This document shows, in pieces, positions 27,516-35,904 of a DNA stretch of 64,000 nucleotides (its first letter is position 1; every line of letters starts with the position of its first letter). The notes under the pieces are model-generated. The model worked only from the letters and a program-made list of their open reading frames with translations, was not told where the DNA came from and did not search any database. The position numbers were made by a program, and so were the translations under genes. Source of the stretch: Sphingomonas echinoides ATCC 14820 (GTDB lineage: Bacteria > Pseudomonadota > Alphaproteobacteria > Sphingomonadales > Sphingomonadaceae); assembly GCF_000241465.1 (NCBI RefSeq), contig NZ_JH584235.1, positions 2,904,529 through 2,968,528 on the forward strand, written 5' to 3'.

Positions 27516-28387
27516 TGGCGAGCGCACCCGTCACGATCGCGCCGCTCGGCGCAACGCTCGGCGAAGGGCCGATGTGGGACGTCGCCACGCAGACATTGTG
27601 GTGTGTCGATATCAAACGGCATCTCGTGTTCCGGTTCGATCCCGCGACTGCGGCGCTGTCATCCTGGACCGCGCCGGGCGAAGTCGGCTGGGTACTGCCG
27701 CGTGTGGGCGGCGGAATGGTCGTCGGGGTGCAATCGGGCCTGTACGGGTTCGATCCGGCTGGTGGCAGCTTCACGCCGCTGATCGACCCCGAGCCGCATA
27801 TGCCGGGCAACCGCCTGAACGATGCGACGACCGATGCGGCCGGACGGATCTGGTTCGGCAGTATGGACAATGGCGAGCAAGCGGAGAGCGGTCGGCTGTA
27901 CCGGCACGATCACCGTGGCTGCGCCGATGCGGGTCTCGCGCCGGTTGCGATCACCAACGGCCCGGCGATCTCGCCCGATGGCACCACGCTCTATCATACC
28001 GATACGCTGGGGCGGACGGTGTGGCGCGTGCCGATAAGGGACGACGGCACGCTGGGCGATCCCACGCCGTTCGTCGAGATTGCGGCGGGCGAAGGCCATC
28101 CCGATGGATCGACCACCGATGCCGAGGGCGGCGTATGGGTTGCGCTGTTCGGCGGCTGGGGTGTGCGGCATTATGATCCGGCGGGCACGCTGATCGAGAC
28201 CGTGCGCTTTCCGGTCGCCAACATCACCAAGATCGCCTTTGGCGGCGCGGATCTGCGCACGGCTTATGCGACCACTGCGCGCAAGGGCCTGAGTGCCGCC
28301 GAATTGGCGGCGCAGCCCGAGGCGGGCAATCTGTTCGCCTTCGACCCCGGCGTGGCGGGTATGGCGACACATTCGGCAAAAATATAA
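27515..28387 (+). CDS. xylC: SMP-30/gluconolactonase family xylonolactonase
   Basis: 290 aa six-bladed propeller lactonase. Metal ligands are expected in LGEGPMWD (Glu), RLNDATTDAAGRIWFGSMD (Asn and Asp) and GHPDGSTTDAEGGVW (Asp). It should hydrolyse xylonolactone to xylonate after the neighbouring xylose dehydrogenase. ATG 27515 overlaps the dehydrogenase stop by one base. The next Weimberg gene expected, xylonate dehydratase, is not found here. Confidence 0.88.
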   Translation: MASAPVTIAPLGATLGEGPMWDVATQTLWCVDIKRHLVFRFDPATAALSSWTAPGEVGWVLPRVGGGMVVGVQSGLYGFDPAGGSFTPLIDPEPHMPGNRLNDATTDAAGRIWFGSMDNGEQAESGRLYRHDHRGCADAGLAPVAITNGPAISPDGTTLYHTDTLGRTVWRVPIRDDGTLGDPTPFVEIAAGEGHPDGSTTDAEGGVWVALFGGWGVRHYDPAGTLIETVRFPVANITKIAFGGADLRTAYATTARKGLSAAELAAQPEAGNLFAFDPGVAGMATHSAKI

Positions 28388-28414
28388 CAATCGATAGGGA
28401 GCGGAAGACGGACA

Positions 28415-29836
28415 ATGGCAACGCTGGCGCAACCGGACCTGCAACGGGTCAATATAGGTTTCATTGCCTCGATCGTCGTGGTGGCGACGATCGGCGGCTT
28501 CATGTTCGGCTATGATTCGGGCGTTATCAACGGCACCCAAAAGGGGCTGGAGGCCGCGTTCGAGCTGGGCAAGCTCGGCATCGGCATCAATGTCGGCGCG
28601 ATCCTAGTCGGTTCGTCGATCGGTGCCTTCGGCGCGGGGCGTTTGTCAGATGCCTATGGCCGCCGCACGGTGATGATGGGGGCCGCCGTGCTGTTCCTGA
28701 TCAGCGCGCTGCTCGCAGGCGGTGCCAGCAGCTCGATCCTGTTCATCGTCGCGCGCATCATCGGTGGCCTTGGCGTCGGTGCCGCCAGCGTGATTTCGCC
28801 AGTATACATTTCCGAAGTGACCCCGGCCTCGATCCGCGGGCGCTTGTCGAGCGTGCAGCAAGTGATGATCATCACCGGCCTGACCGGCGCGTTCGTCGCC
28901 AACTTCGCGCTTGCACGCTATGCGGGCGGCTCGACCGCGCATTTCTGGCTCGGCTTTCCGGCATGGCGCTGGATGTTCTGGCTGCAGGCGCTGCCGGCCG
29001 CGATCTATTTTCTGGCTCTCCTCACCATCCCGGAAAGCCCGCGCTACCTTGTCGTCAAAGGCCATACCGAGCGCGCCCGCGCGGTGCTGACCAAGCTGTT
29101 CGGATCCGACGAGGCCGATCGCAAGGTCGCCGAGATTGCCGCGAGCCTTGCCGCTGACCATCACAAGCCGCGCCTGTCCGACCTGATCGACAAGACCACG
29201 GGCAAGATTCGCCCGATTCTGTGGGCGGGCATCGGGCTCGCCGTGTTCCAGCAGCTCGTCGGCATCAATGTCGTCTTTTATTATGGCGCGACGCTGTGGG
29301 AGGCGGTCGGCTTCTCCGAGGATTATGCGCTGCAGACCAACATCCTGTCGGGCGTGCTGTCGATCGGCGCGTGCGTCTTCACGATCGCGTTCGTCGACAA
29401 GATCGGGCGCAAGCCGCTGCTGTTGATCGGTTCGGCCGGCATGGCGGTAACGCTGGCGACGGTGGCGTATGCCTTTTCGACCGCTGTCACCGCGCCTGGC
29501 GGCGGGGTTTCGCTGCCCGGGAATAACGGCGTGATCGCGCTGGTCGCGGCCAACCTCTACGTCGTGTTCTTCAACTTCAGCTGGGGCCCGATCATGTGGG
29601 TCATGCTGGGCGAAATGTTCCCGAACCAGATTCGCGGGTCGGGTCTGGCGGTGTCGGGCTTTGCACAGTGGATCGCCAATGCGGCGATCTCGGTCAGCTT
29701 CCCGTCGCTGGCGGTGTCGCCCGGCTTGGCGGTCACCTACACGGGCTATGCCGTGTTTGCCGGCATTTCGTTCTTCTTCGTCCAGGCGATGGTCAAGGAA
29801 ACGCGCGGTCGCGAACTGGAAGCGATGGAGGGATAA
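28415..29836 (+). CDS. xylE: Sugar porter (MFS) D-xylose symporter
   Basis: 473 aa, twelve membrane helices, sugar porter family. Signature motifs: GYDSGVINGT in helix 1, GRLSDAYGRRTVMM between helices 2 and 3, PESPRYLVVKG after helix 6, QQLVGINVVFYYG in helix 7, DKIGRKPLLLIG, and a C-terminal KETRGRELEAME. Proton-coupled xylose import is inferred from its place after the lactonase gene and before the LacI regulator. GGGAGCGG lies upstream of the ATG. A strong bidirectional terminator follows. Confidence 0.9.
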   Translation: MATLAQPDLQRVNIGFIASIVVVATIGGFMFGYDSGVINGTQKGLEAAFELGKLGIGINVGAILVGSSIGAFGAGRLSDAYGRRTVMMGAAVLFLISALLAGGASSSILFIVARIIGGLGVGAASVISPVYISEVTPASIRGRLSSVQQVMIITGLTGAFVANFALARYAGGSTAHFWLGFPAWRWMFWLQALPAAIYFLALLTIPESPRYLVVKGHTERARAVLTKLFGSDEADRKVAEIAASLAADHHKPRLSDLIDKTTGKIRPILWAGIGLAVFQQLVGINVVFYYGATLWEAVGFSEDYALQTNILSGVLSIGACVFTIAFVDKIGRKPLLLIGSAGMAVTLATVAYAFSTAVTAPGGGVSLPGNNGVIALVAANLYVVFFNFSWGPIMWVMLGEMFPNQIRGSGLAVSGFAQWIANAAISVSFPSLAVSPGLAVTYTGYAVFAGISFFFVQAMVKETRGRELEAMEG

Positions 29837-29855
29837 GCGCCTTCACGTGGCGGGT

Positions 29856-29892
29856 AAAAAGGGGGCGCTGATTTCGGTCAGCGCCCTTTTTT
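29856..29892. terminator. Bidirectional intrinsic terminator between xylE and the LacI gene
   Basis: Stem GGGCGCTGA (29863-29871) with TCAGCGCCC (29878-29886), flanked by five A on the left and six T on the right, so it works for both convergent genes. The T-run touches the stop codon of the LacI gene. Confidence 0.9.
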
Positions 29893-30946
29893 ACGGTTTC
29901 GGCGGCGCATCCGATTCGCGCCGGATCAGCGCATAGTCCGCCAGTACGTGCGGATGATCGACGCTGCTGTCATTGGCGTTGCGCATGCGGATTTCGCGCA
30001 CCAGCAGCTCGATCGCGGTGCGCGACATCTCGGTCACCGGCTGGCGGATGGTGGTGAGTTCGGGCCAGATCGTCGTCGCCAGCACGGTATCGTCAAACCC
30101 GCACACCGTCAGATCGGTCGGCACGTCGAGCCCCTTGCGGTGGGCGATCGCCACGGCGGCGGCGGCCATGTCGTCATTTGAGGCAAAGATCGCGGTCGGC
30201 CGCTCGGTCAGATCCAGCAGACGTTCGGCAGCATCGAGCCCCGAGCGATAGGTAAACAGCCCGTGACCGACGAGTTCGGGCGCGAAGGCCAGCCCAAGGT
30301 CGGACAGCGCGGCACGGTATCCCGCCAGCCGCTCGCCACTGGCGGTCTGCTTCGGGTCGCCGGTAATAAAGCCGATCCGCGTGTGCCCCAGCGCGCCCAG
30401 ATGCCGCGTCATGTCATAGGCCGCGCGACGATCATCGATGCTGACGGACAGGGCCCAATCGGGCGCGCGACCGGTTGCCACCGCCACCACCGGGATGCCG
30501 TGGCCTTCAAGCGCCGCCAGCACCACCGGCGAATCGCTCAGTGGTGGGGGGAGCGCGATTCCGTCGATCCGCCCTTGCAACAGGCGTTCGATCGTCGCCG
30601 CCTCGTGGCCGTCCTCTTCGCATTTCTCGATGACGAGCTGCACGTTGCTGCGGCTCGCCTGATCGAGCCCACCGACCAGGAAGTCGCTGAAATAGGTCAA
30701 TGACGGGTTGGTGTGCAGCAGGCAAATGCGGATTTCCTCGCCACCCGCCAGCGCGCGCGCGGCGGCGTTCGGCGCATAGCCGAGCGCCGCGATCGCGGAT
30801 TCGACGCTTGCCCGCGTGGCCGGGCGAACGCTGCCCTTGCCATTTACGACACGTGACACCGTCATCGGCGAAACCCCGGCGTGTGCCGCGACATCGGTGA
30901 TGGTGGGAACATTATGCTGACGACGCGAGCCCCGAATTTGCTTCAT
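29891..30946 (-). CDS. xylR: LacI-family transcriptional regulator of the xylose locus
   Basis: 351 aa. DNA-binding helix-turn-helix at about residues 14-38 (PTITDVAAHAGVSPMTVSRV), hinge ALGYAPNAAARAL, then the periplasmic-binding-protein-like sensor domain (RIGFITGDP, AIFASNDDMAAAAV, TVCGFDDTVLATTIWPELTTIRQP). It probably represses the locus through the TGTTAGCGCTACC site upstream of GH43 and releases it with xylose or a derivative. It is convergent to the transporter gene and shares the terminator. No copy of the operator was seen in its own promoter. Confidence 0.88.
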   Translation of the reverse strand: MKQIRGSRRQHNVPTITDVAAHAGVSPMTVSRVVNGKGSVRPATRASVESAIAALGYAPNAAARALAGGEEIRICLLHTNPSLTYFSDFLVGGLDQASRSNVQLVIEKCEEDGHEAATIERLLQGRIDGIALPPPLSDSPVVLAALEGHGIPVVAVATGRAPDWALSVSIDDRRAAYDMTRHLGALGHTRIGFITGDPKQTASGERLAGYRAALSDLGLAFAPELVGHGLFTYRSGLDAAERLLDLTERPTAIFASNDDMAAAAVAIAHRKGLDVPTDLTVCGFDDTVLATTIWPELTTIRQPVTEMSRTAIELLVREIRMRNANDSSVDHPHVLADYALIRRESDAPPKP

Positions 30947-31050
30947 GCACGTCCTTTCTATGCCACTTCTATGGCGGAGTGGTGCGCTACGGCAAGTCGG
31001 CGTCGCGATGGTGCTTGCCCATGCCCCCCCGCATCGGCCATGTGGCCGCG

Positions 31051-32502
31051 ATGACGTTTCAAGTCGACATGGGCCTCGACGCGGGCGGCGCGCCCGTCCC
31101 GATCGATCTCGAAGAATTGCTGGCGACGCGGTTGCTCGTGCAGGGCAATTCGGGTTCGGGAAAATCGCATCTGCTGCGTCGCCTGCTCGAACGCAGCGCG
31201 GGCCAGGTGCAACAGATCATCATCGATCCCGAGGGCGATTTCGTCACGCTCGGCGAACGCTATGGCCATGTCGCCATTACGGCGGCGGATTATTCGGTGG
31301 CGGAAGTCGCCCGTTTTGCCGCGCGCATCCGCGAACATCGCACCTCGGTCGTGCTCGATCTCGAAGGCCTGGAGATGGAAGGGCAGATGCGCTGTGCCGC
31401 CGCCTTCCTGTCCGCGCTGTTCGATGCGCCGCGCGACCATTGGTTCCCGGCATTGGTCGTCGTCGACGAAGCGCAGGTGTTCGCGCCGTCAATGGGGGCG
31501 GAGGTGACCGAGGAGGTCCGCCGTGCCTCGCTGGGCGCGATGACCAATTTGATGTGCCGTGGCCGCAAGCGCGGGCTCGCCGGGATCATCGCGACGCAGC
31601 GCCTGGCCAAGCTGGCCAAGAACGTCGCCGCCGAGGCGTCCAATTTCCTGATGGGGCGCACCTTCCTCGACATCGACATGGCGCGTGCGGCGGATTTGCT
31701 GGGGATGGAGCGGCGTCAGGCCGAGCAGATCCGCGATCTTGCGCGCGGCACCTTCCTCGCGCTGGGGCCTGCCGTGTCGCGCCGCCCGGTGGCGATCCGG
31801 ATCGGTGCGGTCGAAACCGGCTCGCGTGGCGGTGGCCCGGCGCTGATCCCGCTGCCCGACGCGCAAGCCAGCGACATGCGGCAATTTCTGTTTGCGGAAA
31901 TGGAAGAGCCGGTGCGCCCGGCACCGCCGCCGCCACGCGCGGCCCCGGCCGAATCGGTGTTCGCGCAGATCGAAACCGTCGCCGCGCTTGATCCCGTTCC
32001 CGAGGTGCCGCAACGCGACCCCGAGGAACTGGCGCAGATCGTGTGTGACGTGCTGCGCGCGATTGTCGCGGATGCCGATTCGACCGCGCGCCCGGCGGCG
32101 GTGCTGTATCAGGATTTCCAGGTGCGCTGCCGTATGGTCGGCGTGTATCCCGCGCCGCTCGACCCGTCCGCCTTTTCGCGGCGGCTGGCGGCGGGGCGCG
32201 CGGGGATCTTCGAAGGGCTTGATGGCGATTGGGGCGAGGCGCTGGCGCTGGCGCGCGATCTGCCGGACGAAATGCTTGGCTGCTTCCTATTGGTGGCGAA
32301 GGCCGCGCGCGAGGGGCTGCCATGCCCGAGCGATGAGGCGGTGGCGCAGACCTATGGCACCAGTTCGTTGGGGCGTGCGCGGCGCGTGATCGGCTATATA
32401 GAGGGCCGCAACCTGCTGGTGACGCGGACCGATCTGTCGGGCAAGCGCTCGATGACGATTCCCGCTTTGGGATGGACCACCGCGCCCGCCGACGCTGGAT
32501 GA
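31051..32502 (+). CDS. HerA-like DUF87 ATPase
   Basis: 483 aa P-loop ATPase of the HerA/FtsK clan. Walker A GNSGSGKS at 32-39, Walker B in ALVVVDEAQVF, a sensor-like ATQRLAKLAKN, and a conserved MGRTFLDIDMARAADLLGM segment. The C-terminal 150 residues form an additional alpha-helical, possibly winged-helix, portion. HerA ATPases translocate DNA, often with NurA nuclease, but no nuclease gene lies nearby. ATG 31051 puts a beta-strand region before the P-loop. It is divergent from the LacI gene. Role unknown. Confidence 0.75.
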   Translation: MTFQVDMGLDAGGAPVPIDLEELLATRLLVQGNSGSGKSHLLRRLLERSAGQVQQIIIDPEGDFVTLGERYGHVAITAADYSVAEVARFAARIREHRTSVVLDLEGLEMEGQMRCAAAFLSALFDAPRDHWFPALVVVDEAQVFAPSMGAEVTEEVRRASLGAMTNLMCRGRKRGLAGIIATQRLAKLAKNVAAEASNFLMGRTFLDIDMARAADLLGMERRQAEQIRDLARGTFLALGPAVSRRPVAIRIGAVETGSRGGGPALIPLPDAQASDMRQFLFAEMEEPVRPAPPPPRAAPAESVFAQIETVAALDPVPEVPQRDPEELAQIVCDVLRAIVADADSTARPAAVLYQDFQVRCRMVGVYPAPLDPSAFSRRLAAGRAGIFEGLDGDWGEALALARDLPDEMLGCFLLVAKAAREGLPCPSDEAVAQTYGTSSLGRARRVIGYIEGRNLLVTRTDLSGKRSMTIPALGWTTAPADAG

Positions 32503-32565
32503 CAAAGCGTTCAGGTTACGCCGAACTGGTTGCAGTGCGGCACGGCGCACTCTAGGCGCGGCACG

Positions 32566-33303
32566 ATGTCTGCCATGTCCTATCGATCCGAGTCGGGCAA
32601 AGGACGATTCCGCGGCATCGCGCTGGCACTTGTTGTCGAGGCGCTGGTGGCGTTGCTGCTTCTGCAGCTCGGCACGGGCATCTTTCACAAGACCGAGAAG
32701 CAAAAACCGCTCATCACCTTCGACGTGAAGCCAATCGGCCCGGTGGTTTCCAAACAGGCGCAGAAGACCCAGGTCGCGCACAAGCAGAAGCAGACGACCA
32801 CCGCCTCGGCCGCACCGCCGCCGCCCGTCGCGCCGCCGCCGGTGAAAAGCCCCGTGCCCTCCAAGCTGATTCAGTTGAGCTCCGAGGAATTCGCTGCTTC
32901 TGACATTGGCAAAATTCCGGCGCATCAGGGCGAGGGCGACGATTCTGGCAGCGGCAAGGATAGCGTCGCAGCCTATGGCCCGGGCCAGGGGCCGGGCGGG
33001 GCGGCGCTGTACAATGCCGAATGGTTACACGGGCAGCCGAGCAGGGCCGAGATGGCACCATATCTCCGCGATTATGCGAAGGCGGATTCGGGTTCGGCGC
33101 TGATCGCCTGCAAGACCGCGCCCGATTATCGGGTCGAGAATTGCCGCGCGCTGGATGAATCACCGCCAGGCGGCGGGCTGGCGCGCGCGCTGCGGCTGGC
33201 GGCGTGGCAATTCCGGGTGCGGCCGCCGCGAATCGGCGGCAAGCCGATGATCGGTGCGTGGGTGCGGATCCGCTTCGATTTGACCGTCGGCTTCCAGAAG
33301 TAG
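32566..33303 (+). CDS. TonB-like proline-rich membrane protein
   Basis: 245 aa. One N-terminal transmembrane helix (GIALALVVEALVALLLLQLG), a lysine/proline-rich linker, and a C-terminal domain ending ALRLAAWQFRVRPPRIGG followed by VRIRFDLTVG. That end resembles the TonB C-terminal fold (AxxxWxFxP...VRVxF). There are no ExbB/ExbD genes nearby. It might transduce energy to one of the TonB receptors or be a TonB-derived envelope protein. A second ATG at 32575 is an alternative start. Confidence 0.65.
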   Translation: MSAMSYRSESGKGRFRGIALALVVEALVALLLLQLGTGIFHKTEKQKPLITFDVKPIGPVVSKQAQKTQVAHKQKQTTTASAAPPPPVAPPPVKSPVPSKLIQLSSEEFAASDIGKIPAHQGEGDDSGSGKDSVAAYGPGQGPGGAALYNAEWLHGQPSRAEMAPYLRDYAKADSGSALIACKTAPDYRVENCRALDESPPGGGLARALRLAAWQFRVRPPRIGGKPMIGAWVRIRFDLTVGFQK

Positions 33304-33310
33304 CGCGGGC

Positions 33311-33742
33311 TTAGCCTGTCGGCAGCGTGTCCAGATAGGCACGAACCGCATCGCTGATCGGCAGCGGCTTGCCGGTGGGCAAGTGGACGTTGACGATCAC
33401 CATGTCGATCACGGTGTGCAACGCACCGGTCTCCGCATGGCACAGCTCGAAGCGTTGCGTCAGGCTCGACCCGCCGACCCGCGCGATGCGGACGAACGCT
33501 TCGATCGTATCGCCCCACACGAAGGGCTTCAGATAATCGATCTCGGTGCGGCGGACATGGAATTCGGTGTGCGTCCACGCTTCGCCAAGCGCGGCGCCAA
33601 TGCCGGTCCATTCCCAGAACTCGCTGACCGCGACATCGGCATATTCGAGATAGCGCGAGTTAAAGACAACCTTCTGCCCGTCAATTTCGGCATAGCGCAC
33701 CTTGAAACGAGTCGAAAAAGCGAAACCGGGACGCGTCATCAA
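33311..33742 (-). CDS. Acyl-CoA thioesterase, 4HBT hot-dog fold
   Basis: 143 aa hot-dog-fold thioesterase of the YbgC/4HBT type. The active-site segment FKVRYAEIDGQKVVFNSRYLEYAD matches the family pattern with the acidic residue, although Val-Phe replaces the more usual aromatic/His pair before Asn. A second characteristic stretch is RRTEIDYLKPFVWGD. It should hydrolyse acyl-CoA thioesters; chain preference is unknown. It overlaps the TauE gene upstream by four bases. Confidence 0.85.
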   Translation of the reverse strand: MMTRPGFAFSTRFKVRYAEIDGQKVVFNSRYLEYADVAVSEFWEWTGIGAALGEAWTHTEFHVRRTEIDYLKPFVWGDTIEAFVRIARVGGSSLTQRFELCHAETGALHTVIDMVIVNVHLPTGKPLPISDAVRAYLDTLPTG

Positions 33743-34512
33743 AACAGCAGCCTTAAACCGACAAGGGCGAGCACCGCCGCAAGGATCGGGCTCAGAATGC
33801 GGTCGGATATGCGCGATGCGATCAAACTGCCAACGATGATTCCGGGGATAGACCCAAGCAATAGCGAGAACAGCAAGGTGCCGTTGACCGAGCCGAGCAG
33901 CCAGTGACCAAAACCGCCGAGCAGCGTCAGCGGCACGGCATGGGCGATGTCGGAGCCGACCAGGCGGTTGATCGGCAAGCTTGGGTAGAGGATCAGCAAG
34001 GCGGTCATGCCGAGCGCCCCCGCGCCGACCGAGGTGATCGACACGAGCACCCCTAGCACCACGCCCAGCAACACCGTCAGCCAGGCGAGCCGCGCCGTTC
34101 CGATCTTGCCGAACAGCCGTGTCAGCGATCCGACGATGCGCATCCGGAACACCGTCGCCACCGCCGACAGGACCAGCGTGACGCCGAGGATGGCGGAGAT
34201 CGCCTGCCCCATATCCTGCTTCTCGGCGGCATAATGCAGCGCGATGATGGTAACGATGGTGGCGGGCACACTGCCCGCCGCCAGTCGCGCGACCACGCGC
34301 CAGTCGACGGTGCCGCGCCAGCCATGCACCACGGTGCCGACACTCTTGGTGGCGGAAGCATAGAGCAAGTCGGTGCCGACCGCAGTCGCCGGGTGGAAAC
34401 CGAAGGCGAGCACCAGCAGCGGAGTCATCAAAGATCCCCCGCCGACTCCGGTCAGCCCGACGAGTAGCCCGACGAGCACGCCGGCCAGCGAATACAGCGG
34501 GGTGATGATCAT
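33739..34512 (-). CDS. TauE/SafE-family membrane permease
   Basis: 257 aa, about eight hydrophobic helices with the duplicated TauE/SafE pattern: GLLVGLTGVGGGSLMTPLLV at the N-terminus and VSITSVGAGALGMTALLILYP in the second half. The family exports sulfite, sulfoacetate or related organic anions; the substrate here is unknown. It is coupled by a four-base overlap to the thioesterase gene. The aminotransferase gene lies 12 bases upstream on the same strand, so these three genes may form one transcript. Confidence 0.88.
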   Translation of the reverse strand: MIITPLYSLAGVLVGLLVGLTGVGGGSLMTPLLVLAFGFHPATAVGTDLLYASATKSVGTVVHGWRGTVDWRVVARLAAGSVPATIVTIIALHYAAEKQDMGQAISAILGVTLVLSAVATVFRMRIVGSLTRLFGKIGTARLAWLTVLLGVVLGVLVSITSVGAGALGMTALLILYPSLPINRLVGSDIAHAVPLTLLGGFGHWLLGSVNGTLLFSLLLGSIPGIIVGSLIASRISDRILSPILAAVLALVGLRLLF

Positions 34513-34524
34513 CCGGGGCGGCGG

Positions 34525-35733
34525 TCAGCCGACCTTTGCGCTGGGAATATTAACCCCCATCGACACCAGATATTTCTTCACGTTGCGCGCCGCCTGGCGG
34601 AGCCTCTGTTCGTTTTCGACCATCGCGATGCGCACAAAGCCTTCCCCGTTTTCACCGTAGCCCACCCCTGGCGCAACCGCGACCTTGGCGTGAGTCAGTA
34701 ATTGTTTGGAGAACTCAAGGCTGCCTAGGTGCGCGAGCGCGGGCGGCAACGGTGCCCAGGCGAACATCGAGGCAGGCGGGGCGGGAATATCCCACCCGGC
34801 GCGCCCGAAACTCTCGACCAGCACGTCGCGGCGCTTGTGGTAGAGTTGGCGATTGGTCTCGACAATGTCCTGCGGGCCGTTGAGTGCTGCGCACGCCGCC
34901 GCCTGGATCGGGGTGAACGCCCCATAATCGAGGTACGACTTCACCCGGCTCATCGCCGCGATCAGCGTCTTGTTGCCGACCGCGAAGCCGATCCGCCAGC
35001 CCGCCATCGAATAGGTCTTGCTGAGCGAGGTGAACTCGATCGCAATGTCCTTGGCGCCGGGCACCTGCAGGATCGACGGCGTCGGCTTGCCGTCGAAATA
35101 CAGCTCGGAATAGGCGAGATCGGAGATGATCCAGACCTTATTCTCCTTCGCCCAGGCAACGAGCCGTTCGTAGAACGCCAGATCGACCGCTTCCGCCGTG
35201 GGGTTGGAAGGATAATTGACGACCAGGATCGACGGGCGCGGGACGGTGAAGGCCATCGCGCGTTCCAGCGACTCGAAATAGGTATCGTCGGGCGTGGTCG
35301 GCACCGCGCGGATCGTGGCGCCGGCGATGATGAAGCCGAAGGTATGGATCGGATAGGACGGGTTGGGCGCAAGCACGACATCGCCCGGCGCGGTGATCGC
35401 GGTGGCGAGGCTGGCGAGCCCTTCTTTCGAGCCCATCGTCACGACCACTTCGGTCTCGGGATCGACATCGACGCCGAAGCGGCGACCGTAATAATTGGCT
35501 TGCGCACGGCGCAGCCCCGGAATGCCCTTCGACTGCGAATAGCCATGCGCATCAGGCTTGCGCGCCACCTCGATCAATTTCTCGATGACGTGCGGCGGCG
35601 GCGGCAAATCCGGGTTGCCCATGCCGAGATCGATAATGTCCTCGCCCGTCGCGCGCGCTTCCGCTCGCATCGCGTTCACTTCGGCGATGACGTAAGGCGG
35701 GAGGCGCTTCATGCGATAGAATTCGTCGGACAT
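34525..35733 (-). CDS. alaC: AlaC-type alanine aminotransferase (class I/II PLP)
   Basis: 402 aa fold-type I aminotransferase. N-terminal LPPYVIAEVNAMRAEARATGEDIIDLGMGNPDLP is typical of AlaC/YfdZ and LL-DAP aminotransferase relatives. The PLP-binding Lys is in SLSKTYSMAGWRIGFAVG, the Asn in NYPSNPTAEAV and the Tyr in ISDLAYSELYFDG. Likely makes alanine from pyruvate and glutamate. An LL-diaminopimelate aminotransferase annotation is also seen for such proteins but is less likely in a proteobacterium. Confidence 0.85.
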   Translation of the reverse strand: MSDEFYRMKRLPPYVIAEVNAMRAEARATGEDIIDLGMGNPDLPPPPHVIEKLIEVARKPDAHGYSQSKGIPGLRRAQANYYGRRFGVDVDPETEVVVTMGSKEGLASLATAITAPGDVVLAPNPSYPIHTFGFIIAGATIRAVPTTPDDTYFESLERAMAFTVPRPSILVVNYPSNPTAEAVDLAFYERLVAWAKENKVWIISDLAYSELYFDGKPTPSILQVPGAKDIAIEFTSLSKTYSMAGWRIGFAVGNKTLIAAMSRVKSYLDYGAFTPIQAAACAALNGPQDIVETNRQLYHKRRDVLVESFGRAGWDIPAPPASMFAWAPLPPALAHLGSLEFSKQLLTHAKVAVAPGVGYGENGEGFVRIAMVENEQRLRQAARNVKKYLVSMGVNIPSAKVG

Positions 35734-35904
35734 TGCAGGGATTCCGGCTGGAGGGAGGCCTTCCTTACGCCATTATGTGTCGCGCCGTCACCCCGCCGCA
35801 CACCAATATGACCGGGGGGGGGTGTTTTGCGCCAAGGCGATGATGTGCGCTTTCATGAACGGGGCTCGTCGGGGTAAGGATGGCAGGCACGAGAAGAGGA
35901 TGTC

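Noticed and set aside
35814..35822. Run of nine G as a possible frameshift or phase-variation tract
   Set aside because: It lies in the non-coding gap before phaC and interrupts no frame. Promoter-length variation is possible but unsupported.
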